64,000 nt of DNA from Nectonema munidae. Taxonomy: Eukaryota > Nematomorpha > Nectonematoida > Nectonematidae. How positions within the stretch are numbered: the first letter of the stretch is position 1; the number at the start of each line of letters is the position of its first letter. Location of the stretch: the NCBI GenBank assembly GCA_030549495.1, contig JAUIRK010001036.1:468001-532000 (forward strand), given 5' to 3'. The notes under the pieces are model-generated. The model had not been told where the DNA came from. It made no database searches and worked only from the letters and a program-made list of their open reading frames with translations. The position numbers and the translations under genes were made by a program. Of the stretch, positions 44,641 through 54,922 are shown piece by piece.

Positions 44641-45745
44641 TACTTATAAGTGTGTAAGAAACTTGCGGTTTACTTCTAAAATCTCCCTCTGAAAACATTC
44701 ATTCAAATTTTACACGGAATATACACATTATTATAACAAATCAACAATCGCAATTTCATTTATAAACACTTTTTGCATTTAGAATTTGAAAATGCTGATC
44801 AATGTGAAACAAATTTACGGTTTATTTTTAAAATCTGTCTCAAAGTACATTAATTAAAATTTAACATGAAATATACACGCTTTTATAACAAATCAACAAT
44901 GCGAATTTCATTTATGGATTGTTTTTGCATTTAGAATTTGAAAATACTTATAATTGTGAAACAAAGTTATGGTTTATTTCTAAAATCTGTCTTCGAGAAC
45001 ACTCATTCAAATTTTAAATGAAATATACACATTTTAATATCAAATCAACAATGCCAATTTCATTTATAGATTGTTTTTGCATTTGGATTTCAAAATACTT
45101 ATAAATATGAAGCAAAGTTGCGGTTTATTTATAAAATTTGTCTTCGAGATAATTCATTCAAATTTTACATGAAATATACACATTTTTATAACAAATCAAC
45201 AATGCCAACTTCATTTTTAGATTATTTTTGCATTTGGATTTCAAAATACTTATAAATGTGAAAAAAAGTTGCAGTTTATTTCTAAAATTTGTCTTCGAGA
45301 ACATTCATTCAAATTTTACATGAAATATACACATTTTCATATCAAATCAACAATGACAATTTCATTTATAGATTAATTTGAATTTCAAAATACTTATAAG
45401 TGTGAAACAAAGTTGCGGTTTATTTTTAGAATCTGTCTTTGAGAACATTCATTCAAATTTTACATGAAATAAACGCATTTTCATATCAAATGCCAATTTC
45501 ATTTATAGATTGTTTTTGCATTTGGATTCAAAATTACCTATAAGTGTAAAATAAATTTGTGGTTCACTTTTAAAAATTATTCCCAAAACAAAATTTGCGG
45601 TTTACATCTAAAATCTGACTACGAGAACATTCATTCAAATTTTACATGAAATACACACATTTTTGTAACAAATCAATAATGCCAATTAAAATTATAGATT
45701 GTTTTTGTATTTAGAATTTGAAAATACTTGTAAGCGTGAATCAAA
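44640..45745. repeat. satellite array A, ~151-bp unit
   Basis: Seven or eight head-to-tail units. The anchor word TTGCGGTTTA or a variant occurs near 44,664, 44,817, 44,968, 45,119, 45,270, 45,413 and 45,600. Each unit includes ttcattcaaattttacatga, a tract with acaaatcaacaatgcc, and gattgtttttgcattt. Units are clearly diverged, so the array is not recent. Confidence 0.9.
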
Positions 45746-45890
45746 TTTGCAAATCAGGTGTTTTACACATATGTACCCATTTTCAAGTAGGCTGAATCTA
45801 ACAGTGATGTTTATTTTTTATAAAAATTAATCATACCTGTCAAAAAATGATTGACATATGACACTTCAACTGAAATAAAGGACTTCATGA
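45745..45890 (-). repeat. single inverted unit of satellite B
   Basis: The reverse complement contains GAAAATGGGTACATATGTG and GTCATATGTCAATCATTTTT, matching the units of the 47,100-47,677 array. Confidence 0.8.
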
Positions 45891-47099
45891 TTAAATAGTT
45901 CTACGTAGCTATATATGTAATTTATTTGTCACAGAACAAATAGAATTATAAGTAGGCAAAACAAAATTGCAAAAAAATAAAATAAAACTGAAAATGATAT
46001 AGAACTAACAATGGGATTTTATACCGAATTCAATGAGGTGATTTTTTTTAATGAAATTAATTAAATACAAAACAAGAACTCTGTAGAGGCATATTTTGAT
46101 AAGCATGATTTTATTTGAAGGAGAAAGACAGTTCGTTTATACCATTCACTCTGCAATATCTCGAAACATGTTGAATAGGTCAATTTAAATAAGTTTCGTG
46201 TTTCACCATTTTGAGAAAGTTTTATACGTATAATCAAACAATATACAAATGAAGGAAGATGATAAAGTTGAAACAAAATTTATTTATTATTAAAATTTGA
46301 TCGTTTTTTATATCTAATCATTTGGTTGTCGTATCGTTTCTCTAAAATGAAAAATATTTTCACTTTAACATGAGTTTTCTGCATAAAATTTGCTGTTTTA
46401 TTTAATAATTGCTGGCAGTATTTAAAAAAATTGAATGATCTCTATTAGTAACTGTCAAGGATAATAAAAATAGTTTAAAAAATAGAGAAAAATTTATTCT
46501 CAATATATATATCGTTACCTTGGCAAAATTTGGATGGCATTTTCTGAAGAAGAAGGAGCCTACTTTATATATACAAATGTAAGAAAGTTTTAGAAGTTTT
46601 AACTTCATTCCTCCGAAATAGAAACTTACCAAATTTAGAATATCTGTATGCCCATATAAATGAAATATTTAAAGTTTGAAAAAATTCGAAAAAATTATAC
46701 ATAATATTTAAAAAAAACATGATGTAATCATGCAAACTCCAGTTGAAATATAATTCACAGCTTAATTTTCATTCTATAGTCTAAAAATGAAAAAAAAATG
46801 CGAACATAAATATAGGAATCAATTTTATAGTATAATGATGAGTATTAAAATTAATATTCGTGCCTCATTGGAAATTTTGATACTGAAAAAATTTGTTTTA
46901 TTATTATAGATTCCAAATAAAATCTAAACTTGAAAGGGAAATAAATTCTTTTGTGAAATGACTAAAATTTGAAAATAGTCTTTGGAGAATAGCATGAAAA
47001 CAACCCGTTCAAAAATCAGTACAATATATCTGACCGCAAACATACGACGATTTTTAAAAAGTCACAAATTAATCAAAAATGTTAAAAAAAACTTTTTAT
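45891..47099. other. 1.2-kb segment between inverted satellite B units
   Basis: AT-rich. Minus-strand frames at 46,061-46,276 and 46,402-46,632 show no recognisable family. This is the inner part of the possible foldback structure. Confidence 0.45.
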
Positions 47100-47677
47100 A
47101 AAGAATTAATTTTTTCAATTGGGCTGTCATATGTCAATCAAATTTTTGACAAGGTTTGATTGAATTTTTAAAAAAATAAACGTGACCATTGTATTCATTC
47201 AGCCTATATGAAAACTGGTGTATATAAATAGAAAACTTTGTATAAACATTTAAACTCAAAGGTTCTTTTTTAAGTTGAGCTGTCATATATCAATCAATTT
47301 TTTGATAGGTTTGAATGATTTTTTTTTTAAATAAACGCGACCATCGTATTCAGCATACATGAAAATGGGTATATATGTGTAAAAAAACTTTGTATAAGCA
47401 ATAAATCTAAAATATCTTTTTTTCAGTTGAACTGTCATATATCAATCAATTTTTTGACAGATTTGGTTGATTTTTAAAAAATATAAACATGACCATCGTG
47501 TTCAGCACACTTGAAAATGGGTATATATGTGAAAAAACTTTGTATACCCATTTAAACTAAAAGTTTCTTTTTTTAGTTGAGCTATCATATATCAATCAAT
47601 TTTTGACAAGTTTGATGATTTTTAAAAAAAATTAACGTGACCATCGTATTCAGCATACATGAAAACAGGTGTATATA
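47100..47677 (+). repeat. satellite array B, ~150-bp unit
   Basis: About four units. CATCGTATTCAG or a variant recurs near 47,190, 47,341, 47,492 and 47,642. Each unit carries ctgtcatatatcaatcaatt, a homopolymer A block, and gaaaatgggtatatatgtg. The last unit is interrupted by the mariner/Tigger end at 47,678. Confidence 0.9.
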
Positions 47678-47857
47678 CAGTGAAACCTCTTTAAACCGGC
47701 CATTGATGGGACCGAAAAAAATGGCCGATTTATAGACAGGGTTGCCAGATAACTTTCAATCCATTAAGCCAAATAACAACTGAAAAAAAGCCAAAAAAAA
47801 AAGCCAAACACAAAAAATTTTATTAATATACTCTAATCAATATTAGAAATTAAAATT

Positions 47858-49186
47858 CTAAAAAATTTCTGAATTAAAAGTTTCCTCGCCGTATGTATTC
47901 TGAGAATTAAACTTCTCCATCATCAAGGATGTGGGAACAAAGTCTTTGCAACATTTTCCCGAAAAATATAACTCTGTCTTAATTCTAATTAGAGCATCAA
48001 GAAGACACAGTTCAGTTCTATTTCTTGCTTTATTTTTGACTGAAGATACTAGAGAAAAAATTCTTTCAACAACTGCATTGCTCACCGGTGTAATTAAGCA
48101 AGTTAGAGCATACTCAGCCAATTCTTTAAATTCTTCATGTTCAAAAACACCTATCCAAAAACTTTCTGTTTCGTTATTCAGTCCTTTTTCTTTAAATTGT
48201 CTGTCATTTTTCCAGTCAGTAAACAGTATTTTCCTATACTGCTCTTCAATAATATTGATTTTACCTTCATCTATCAAATAAAGAAAGGGTAAATCTTTGA
48301 ATTTAGGCCGAATAACTTGATTCAGTATACACACTGGACTAAGTAATGATAATCCCTTGAATATGTCAGATGTTGCAGGAAGTCTTGTACTCACTTGATT
48401 AAGAGCTTCTTCAAGCATTTTCGCACATCTTTCTTTAACTTGCTTCAACTCATAGTCACTTTTACTCTTTTCATTTGGGCTAGAAACTTTTTCAAACTCA
48501 TCTAAGAATTTTATACCAAAATCAATCTGGTCAAGGTCTTTTTTGTCTCCATTTAGAGTATAAATTCTGTTTTTCAAGCTTTCGAAATGCATAAATAATT
48601 GCTGATATACTTTTTCTGGGTCTGGATTGGTCTGTTGAAAAACACAATTTAACTTTTCAAACTCTTGGACAACAGGAGTAGCGAAAACAAAATACAAATA
48701 GTTTTTATCGTCTACCAACATTTCTTTTATGAGCTTTGTTTTATACTTTTTGTCTAAATCTTTTTGCTCAGATTCAACACTCATAAAATAAACTTTAAGT
48801 TCTTTCCAATTTTCCAAAATGTTAAACATTACTTTACCGCGTACCAACCATCGTGTTACTGAAGGACTTTGAAAAGGAAGAGAAACCAATCTGATAGGTT
48901 CATTCAAGGAATCAAAGTTCATTTGTCTGAAAAGTTCTTTATAATTTTCTCTTCGTAAATCACTGTGTCGGAACCACTGAGAAATCTCGGAAATTAAAAA
49001 TCCAATATGCGAAGGAAGTTTTGAAACTGCTTTTTGAATACATAATGATAATGACAAGTACATCGGAGTTGCACACAATTTGGAGACACTTCTTTTAACC
49101 TCGACCATACTGAGTTGTAGCAGCCTATCATATTTGATGCCCCATCCGAAGCAAATCCTATACAGTTTACCAATCTTTGCCCACAA
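47858..49186 (-). CDS. hAT transposase, C-terminal part
   Basis: A 442-codon frame overlapping the N-terminal frame. True homology starts at about codon 46 (SLSLCIQKAVSKLPSHIGFL), directly continuing the CTCH box. Then SVTRWLVRGKVMFNILENWK, the helical insertion domain, and the C-terminal dimerisation region LTCLITPVSNAVVERIFSLV with the third catalytic acidic residue (Glu of VVER), RNRTELCLLDALIRIK, and a short tail ending at 47,858. All catalytic residues are present across the two frames; no internal stop was seen in either part. Confidence 0.9.
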   Translation of the reverse strand: MWAKIGKLYRICFGWGIKYDRLLQLSMVEVKRSVSKLCATPMYLSLSLCIQKAVSKLPSHIGFLISEISQWFRHSDLRRENYKELFRQMNFDSLNEPIRLVSLPFQSPSVTRWLVRGKVMFNILENWKELKVYFMSVESEQKDLDKKYKTKLIKEMLVDDKNYLYFVFATPVVQEFEKLNCVFQQTNPDPEKVYQQLFMHFESLKNRIYTLNGDKKDLDQIDFGIKFLDEFEKVSSPNEKSKSDYELKQVKERCAKMLEEALNQVSTRLPATSDIFKGLSLLSPVCILNQVIRPKFKDLPFLYLIDEGKINIIEEQYRKILFTDWKNDRQFKEKGLNNETESFWIGVFEHEEFKELAEYALTCLITPVSNAVVERIFSLVSSVKNKARNRTELCLLDALIRIKTELYFSGKCCKDFVPTSLMMEKFNSQNTYGEETFNSEIF

Positions 49187-49827
49187 TTTTCAACTTCATT
49201 TGAAATTGCTGAAAACAAAGTTTGGCCAGTCGATTCATGAACTGAGACAAACCCTAAAAATACTGTGTTAATTTTTTTCTTTTTGATGCTAAAATATCTA
49301 ACTAGAATGCATAAGTTTTTTTGGGTCGATATGTCTGTAGATTCATCAACAAGAAGTGCAAATTTGGTGTCAATAAAATCTTCTATGAAATCTACTTTGA
49401 GAGCTGGTGAAATAACATTTTTAATTAAGCAGGAGCACTTTGTTCTATGAATACTAATATGTTCTAATGTACTGTTTTTTCCATATGAGCTTATAATTTC
49501 ACTCAAATGATCAATAGTTGAAATAGAACAATGACAAGCCATATTGACTGCCAACTTAAGTTCAGCTTCTTTGACGGTGTAACTTTTCTGAGATAATTTT
49601 ATAACTTTCAATTGACTTTGACTCGGAGTCAAAATTTTGGACTTGTGCTCCTCAGATTTTTCGTGATTAGAAAGATTACTTTGTCTTGGAGCAATAGTAG
49701 ACAGGCATAATTTACAGAAAGCAGATTCTGAATTTTCGTCTTTTTTACACCAAGAAAATATTTTTTCCCATTTTTTGTTGTACTTTCGATTATCATCATA
49801 AGAAGGCTTCCACTTTTTAGAAAACAT
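48994..49827 (-). CDS. hAT transposase, N-terminal part
   Basis: A 277-codon frame starting MFSKKWKPSYDDN. BED-type zinc finger: Cys38, Cys41, His55, His61 (FCKLCLS...SNHEKSEEH). The RNase H-like domain has FALLVDESTDISTQKNLCIL with the first catalytic Asp (161), FASDGASNMIG with the second Asp (228), and the Cys/His box LRCTCH (256-259). The resemblance is to the ZBED/ZMYM-like hAT group. After His259 the protein continues in the next frame, so one frameshift near 49,045 separates this part from the C-terminal frame. It would be a full-length hAT transposase otherwise. Acts in the nucleus on the 12-bp ends of this element. Confidence 0.9.
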   Translation of the reverse strand: MFSKKWKPSYDDNRKYNKKWEKIFSWCKKDENSESAFCKLCLSTIAPRQSNLSNHEKSEEHKSKILTPSQSQLKVIKLSQKSYTVKEAELKLAVNMACHCSISTIDHLSEIISSYGKNSTLEHISIHRTKCSCLIKNVISPALKVDFIEDFIDTKFALLVDESTDISTQKNLCILVRYFSIKKKKINTVFLGFVSVHESTGQTLFSAISNEVENCGQRLVNCIGFASDGASNMIGCYNSVWSRLKEVSPNCVQLRCTCHYHYVFKKQFQNFLRILDF

Positions 49828-50339
49828 GACAAAGAATCAACAGCTCTAAATCAATTTACGAAGTATTATATCTAAAAAAACAAAATTATATATATTTTCA
49901 AAAATTTTAACTAAAAAATAAATGTTATAATTTTTAATTATTCTACATTAGAAAGAAAAGTTAAGCAAAAATGTTAAAAGATCTAAAGCCAAAAATCTTG
50001 TAGGAAAAAATATTTCATCTAACATCTAATACTGAAATACCTTAAATAATAGTTTGATGCATTTATATAAAAGGTTCTAGTTTAAAATGAGAAAACTTAT
50101 CAAAGTTATAGATGAAATGGAAGTTTGGAGCAAAATTTAACGGAAAAGCCAAAAAAAAAAGCCAAAAGAGAAAAGCCAAAAAAAATTTAAATAAGCCAAT
50201 TGAAATGAAAAAAAGCCTAAATCGAGCTTTTTGGCTTAAAAAAAGCCAACCTGGCAACCCTGTTTATAGAGGTGGCCGGTTTAATGAATATTTTATTTTT
50301 AGCGAAATATGAGGACTATGTTCTTACCGATGGCTGGAA

Positions 50340-51294
50340 CATTGTCTTCTTCTTTAATCATTTGAATGAATTCACTAGCCTTCTTTACTTCTTCTTCTTC
50401 ATTGATTGTAACTTCATCTTTTTCTTCTTCTTCGTCCTTTTAATTTAGGACCATCTTTTTCTTCTTCTTCGTCCTTTTAATTTAGGACTTCCTCATATTC
50501 TTCTCCAAACACTCTATGAGGATGTTCTTTAAAAGATTATTATCACATACGTGAATGGTTGGAGTTATAGAGATGTTACCGGCTTGTTCGATAATTTCTT
50601 CAACTGGTTTAAATCAAGGAAAATATGGCATTCGTGCCTGTCATTCAGGAGATTCTTGAATTCTTTAAGGCTGCCAACTTGTTCGAGATTTGACAGGTAT
50701 GGACTCACTTCCCTTGCGCTGACATCTTTATCGAGATTGGCAGCCTGTTCAGAATGGCAAGGTTTTTTTGCGGCTTTAGCGATAGATGTAGTGATTACGC
50801 TTGGAACATTCTCCATATCGAGTTTCATAAACGCTGGGGTTGGTAAAAACTCTTCCTTAGCTTCCACGTCTAATACCGCGCCAATTTGCTCTTCTGTGAA
50901 GAGCGAAGTCTAAGAATCGTTTGGGACTCTTAACTAGCAGATATTTGTTACGTCTTTTAGTACTTTGAAAAAGCGCTCATTTCTTCTGGCTCTAGAATTT
51001 CGCCTTTGTCGCTTTGTACTCTTAAAAGGGTTGCGAGTACTTTGGAGGTAAGTCATGAGTGGGAATTAAGATTCTTGACATGGCGTTTACATTCATCTGG
51101 AGGGCAACTGCCTCCCATTTGCACTGTGTGGCGAGGTATGCCGTCATGGGCAATGTGTTGACTTCCTTTATGACAGCTAAATAAAAACTTTCAAGGTTCT
51201 TTTTCATGACTTTAAATAACGCGAGGATGTTGTTATCATTAGCGCTAGGCATTTGAAGTGGCAGAGCATTTTTTGAGAGTAGAACAAACATCAT
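50340..51294 (-). pseudogene. unrecognised coding-like region
   Basis: Minus-strand sequence less AT-rich than its surroundings, with protein-like frames in succession. First, 51,294-51,022: LLSKNALPLQMPSAND, TAYLATQCKWEAVALQMN. Then about 51,035-50,960: TLLRVQSDKGEILEPEEMSA. Then 50,930-50,565: LFTEEQIGAVLDVEAKEEFL, NVPSVITTSIAKAAKK, YLSNLEQVGSLKEFKNLLND. Finally an acidic part near 50,480-50,340: DEVTINEEEEVKKASEF. Frame changes between them suggest a decayed gene or processed copy. I recognise no family. Its position beside the mariner/Tigger end could mean a transposon protein. Confidence 0.35.
50400..50490. repeat. CTTCTT-rich tandem duplication, ~42 bp
   Basis: Two near-identical units containing tctttttcttcttcttcg and tccttttaatttaggac. 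Confidence 0.8.
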
Positions 51295-54200
51295 TTGTAT
51301 AATTTATCAAATAAATTAAAATTCATGTATATGTTGAGAAAATATAAGAAAATATATAAAACAAATGGGCAAGATAAAAAAATATCTTAGTTAAATTCTT
51401 ATTACATTGTACCAAATTAAATTATTTTTATTTATCAATACCTTTAATACTATTATTGTTAACTTTTTTAAAATAGCAAAATACCATAAATAAAATTTTT
51501 TTATAGTTTTATCTTTTTATTTGAAGATAATATTATAATGGCGTCTCTTTTACTCAAAAATTTTCTTCAAAACAGAATTCCTACAGTAAATACTTATTTA
51601 TTCAGTATCATTACCCAATAATGAGCATTACTATTCATTAAATTACATTATAAAGAAAATAGGTTGGCCAGACTTAAACGTGTATTATTTTACAGATACA
51701 AAATAGCTTGATGGATGCTATCCTATATGGAAAACCTATTGAAATTAGGTATACGTTTCAGCCTGATACAATACAATAATTATTGAATTTAAATTAAATT
51801 GATTGAGCTCAAAAACAACTTCTGTTTTTTTATTGTACTTATTTCCGTTATCCGTATCGTATTCCAAATCTCTATTTATAAATAATTTTAATAACATCAC
51901 TTCATTTAGATATACAGTTAAACTTGTCTTAACCGCAGGTGCTTGAGACAAAGAATTTTCTCCAATTTTAACAATATTTCGGTCTTTATAAGAAATAATT
52001 TTTTACCAATGAACACACTACCATTATTACCCGACATTATACTTGGATTGTAAGCTCTCAATCCCACCATAACTGCGCTAATTTTATCAAGTCAATCATA
52101 CTTGAAATTTGGTTTTAGTGCATTAATGTTCCCACGAATTTTTCGCATATCATATTCATGACTATGATAAACAAAATGGTAGCAACAATAATGCATGTTG
52201 TGAACATTCTTTAATTTCAAATTCTCTAAAAGATTCATATATGGCCCAAAGTGATGTTGTTTTTCATTTTTTTTTTATCAAAATGCTTGCTAGCTTTTTT
52301 GTCATTCCTTTTTTTCGCATACAAAAATACACTAAATCTCTTGAACGCGAGAATATTATTTTCTTAAGATCTATAGAGCCATAAATTACAAGTCTTCAAT
52401 TTTGTTTCTATGAAAAGTCAAAGTTGACTGTACGAGCTTTTTTATGCTAGCTTTAGATTTGAGTATTTTTCGAGGGTAGTCTTTACCAGAGCCCATTTTT
52501 TTCTATACTTATCTCTCTTGATTAAGGAACCATATTAGATTTTATACTTCATTGCATTCTATCTCTGTCCACAGGTGGGTGATCTTCCATTTGATTCACC
52601 TATTTTCTCTTGTCAATTTATCTTCCTATTTGGTCTACATTAAGATAGTACATAAATTTTCCGCTTTCCCATTTTTCTGCAATTGCCTTCTATGCCATCA
52701 GTGCTTCCTCAAGAATTAGTGATATGGTTTTTTATCAGCTAGAACTATTTTTTCTGTAATCGATCTTAAGTTTTATTGAAAAATTCAGTGATAGTATGTT
52801 TTATTGTTAATATCCAACCTTTTAAAAAAGTCAAAGCTGACTGTACGAGCTTGTTTTTGCTAGCTTTAGATTTGAGTTCGGTGGTAGTCTTTACCAAAGA
52901 GCCAATTTTTTGCAATTATCCGTCGAAAAAGCTTATCCGAAACACTGCCTTCCATTTAGCCAAAATTCCAAGTCTCTAGTCTCCACTTCTTTTTTATCCT
53001 TCCTTTCTCGTAGAACCGTCATCTTTTTCCGTATCATTTTTTATAGACACAGAGGCTTCAACCAAATATTTTGGCTGCACTTTGGCCATTCTTAATTTTA
53101 ATCCCGAAATATAAATAAAACATTGCTTTATCAGACGCATTCTTTTCCTGGCGAAAACCATTTTTGTTCAACATTGGACAATTTTAACCTTCACTCAACT
53201 AATGAAAGCAGAAGGCAATGAAACTTTGGAATAATCGTTATTTTCTCCTGGAACAATGACTTTTCAATGCTAAACAAGATTGTTCTAGCTCGACGAGAAG
53301 GCGGATCTAGAGATTTACTATCTGGAGCTATTTACGACACATGCCTTTTAAAGTATTTTTCAACAACAGGGGCTTATGCTTATTTTCAGCCTAGGCAGTT
53401 AACAGTATTGAAGTCAGCATAATCACCTTACAAATCCTCTTCATAGTTCTAAGAAAAATATTTCTATGTAAAAATTTGTAATTGAAAATAATGGTAAAAA
53501 ATAAAAAATCAATTTATAAAATGTCTTTAACTTGTAAATCATCAAACAGACACTAAGTATCTTTTATATATTTTATATTTTGATTCGTACAGACTTTTTA
53601 GTTGCAAAAGTATGGTGTATGGATCTGGGATATCATCCGCTATACACAGAGCGTTTTTCTGACTTGTGTTATTATTTATATCTAATTTTTTGCATTTGAG
53701 TGTTTCTGAAGTTCTTGATTCTGATTTTTAATTCTAATTTATTTATTGCATTAATTTAACTGTTTCAGTTACAGTCATCAATAAGGTAAAACTAATATAT
53801 TTTTTTTATCAAAAATAAGGTATAACTCTTATAGAGAAATGTGTTTTTTCGTATGTCTGTTATTTTTTTAATTTTGTTTTACAGAGAATGTTTAAAAATA
53901 TATTTTTAATCTTGAAATCATCATCATCATTTATTTTTGTAATTAGAGTTCATATTTTTACTAAAGCAAGGAATTAGTTTTTTGGTATTTTTAATTCTGT
54001 TTTTTGTTTTATTTCATTTTGTAAAATCTTTTAATTTTTTTATTTGAATTGTTGCGCAATTTTAAAATTTTCAATGTGTGCCCTCTCCCATTGACTTTTT
54101 CTGGCTACGTCGCTGGTCACTTATAAAAAAGTAAAAAGTTTTAAACTGAAAATTTAAAATGAATTGATTTACATTCAAAAAAATGAGAATTGGTAAGTAC

Positions 54201-54922
54201 TAGATAAAAAAATATTTGACATGAAAGTTTCTTAATTTTTATCAAATAATTTTTAGAAAAATTTTTGAGTTATTTTTTTCATAAATAAAAAAAAATTAAA
54301 AAAATGTTAAACATGGTTTTATAAAAAATTATATCGTTATGTTATGCTCAAAATAATAATTATTTAATATTAATTACCCGGCCGGATTTCGGATAGCCGA
54401 ATACTGGATAGTAAACATTTGGCCGGAAATCCGTTGCATCCCTATTTTCTTATACCACATACATCATCTTGAAATTCTATGTTTGTATCAAGATTATTAT
54501 CTGAAATTAGTATAATCAACTGCATCTTTCAATGTAAGATTCGAAGATTACGCTTTTCAATTATTCTATTTATGTGCCAGAATGGAGGAGTCAAAATTTT
54601 TTATCTATATTAAAAATAATCTGTCAAATAAATATAAAAATGGAATAATATATTTTACTCTATATGTGAATTCTTTCCATCCTTTTTTTTATATATTTTT
54701 TTTTAATCCTGAATGTACTTTTGAAGTGTATCACAATTAAAATTTTTTATTGATTTTTTACGTCTTTTTATATAAACGATATAAAATATAAGCCCTACAA
54801 CCTTGAGCACTCCCGTCCCTACTCCCTTCCCCCTAAATTTTTTACTTTTAGAATTTAATACTAATAATGTTCATTGAATACTTTTTTGAAAGATAGTTTT
54901 TTATCAAAAATTTTCCACAAAG
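51295..54922. other. gene-poor stretch with transposon ends
   Basis: A mariner-like terminus CAGTTAAACTTGTCTTAACC at 51,915 follows TA; its partner is not seen. Direct repeats lie at 52,412-52,510 and 52,822-52,915. A 33-bp copy of ATPAF2 exon sequence lies at 53,686-53,718. Two hAT right ends are present: CTGGCTACGTCGCTG at about 54,102-54,116 and GGAAATCCGTTGCATCCCTA ending at 54,444, the latter being the inverse of the Ac-like end CAGGGATGCAACGGATTT. The missing first exon of ATPAF2 may lie here. Confidence 0.5.

Larger units (their letters stand above)
47737..50262 (-). mobile_element. hAT transposon, nearly intact, with perfect target duplication
   Basis: A 2,526-bp element with 12-bp perfect inverted ends CAGGGTTGCCAG and CTGGCAACCCTG, flanked by TTTATAGA on both sides (47,729-47,736 and 50,263-50,270). 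Subterminal regions carry many short AAGCCAAA-type words (47,765-47,815 and 50,145-50,245), plausible transposase binding sites. One transposase gene in two overlapping frames fills the middle. The youngest-looking element in the window. Confidence 0.95.
47678..50300. mobile_element. mariner/Tigger end split by a hAT insertion
   Basis: CAGTGAAACCTCTTTAAACC at 47,678 follows TA. It continues with GGCC...GGGACCGAAAAAAATGG to 47,736, where the hAT begins. After the hAT, sequence resumes at 50,263 with TTTATAGAGGTGGCCGGTTT. This matches the known subterminal pattern of such elements (repeated GGCCGGTTTA words). The other end is not recognised. Confidence 0.7.

Noticed and set aside
44640-45745. 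Centromeric satellite
   Set aside because: Only seven or eight diverged units in a gene-bearing region; too short to claim centromere function.
47931-48281. Plus-strand frames opposite the hAT transposase (also at 49,080 and 49,265)
   Set aside because: They are shadows of the minus-strand transposase.
50551-50913. 120-codon plus frame
   Set aside because: The minus-strand reading is more protein-like and part of a longer series; the plus frame is probably its shadow.
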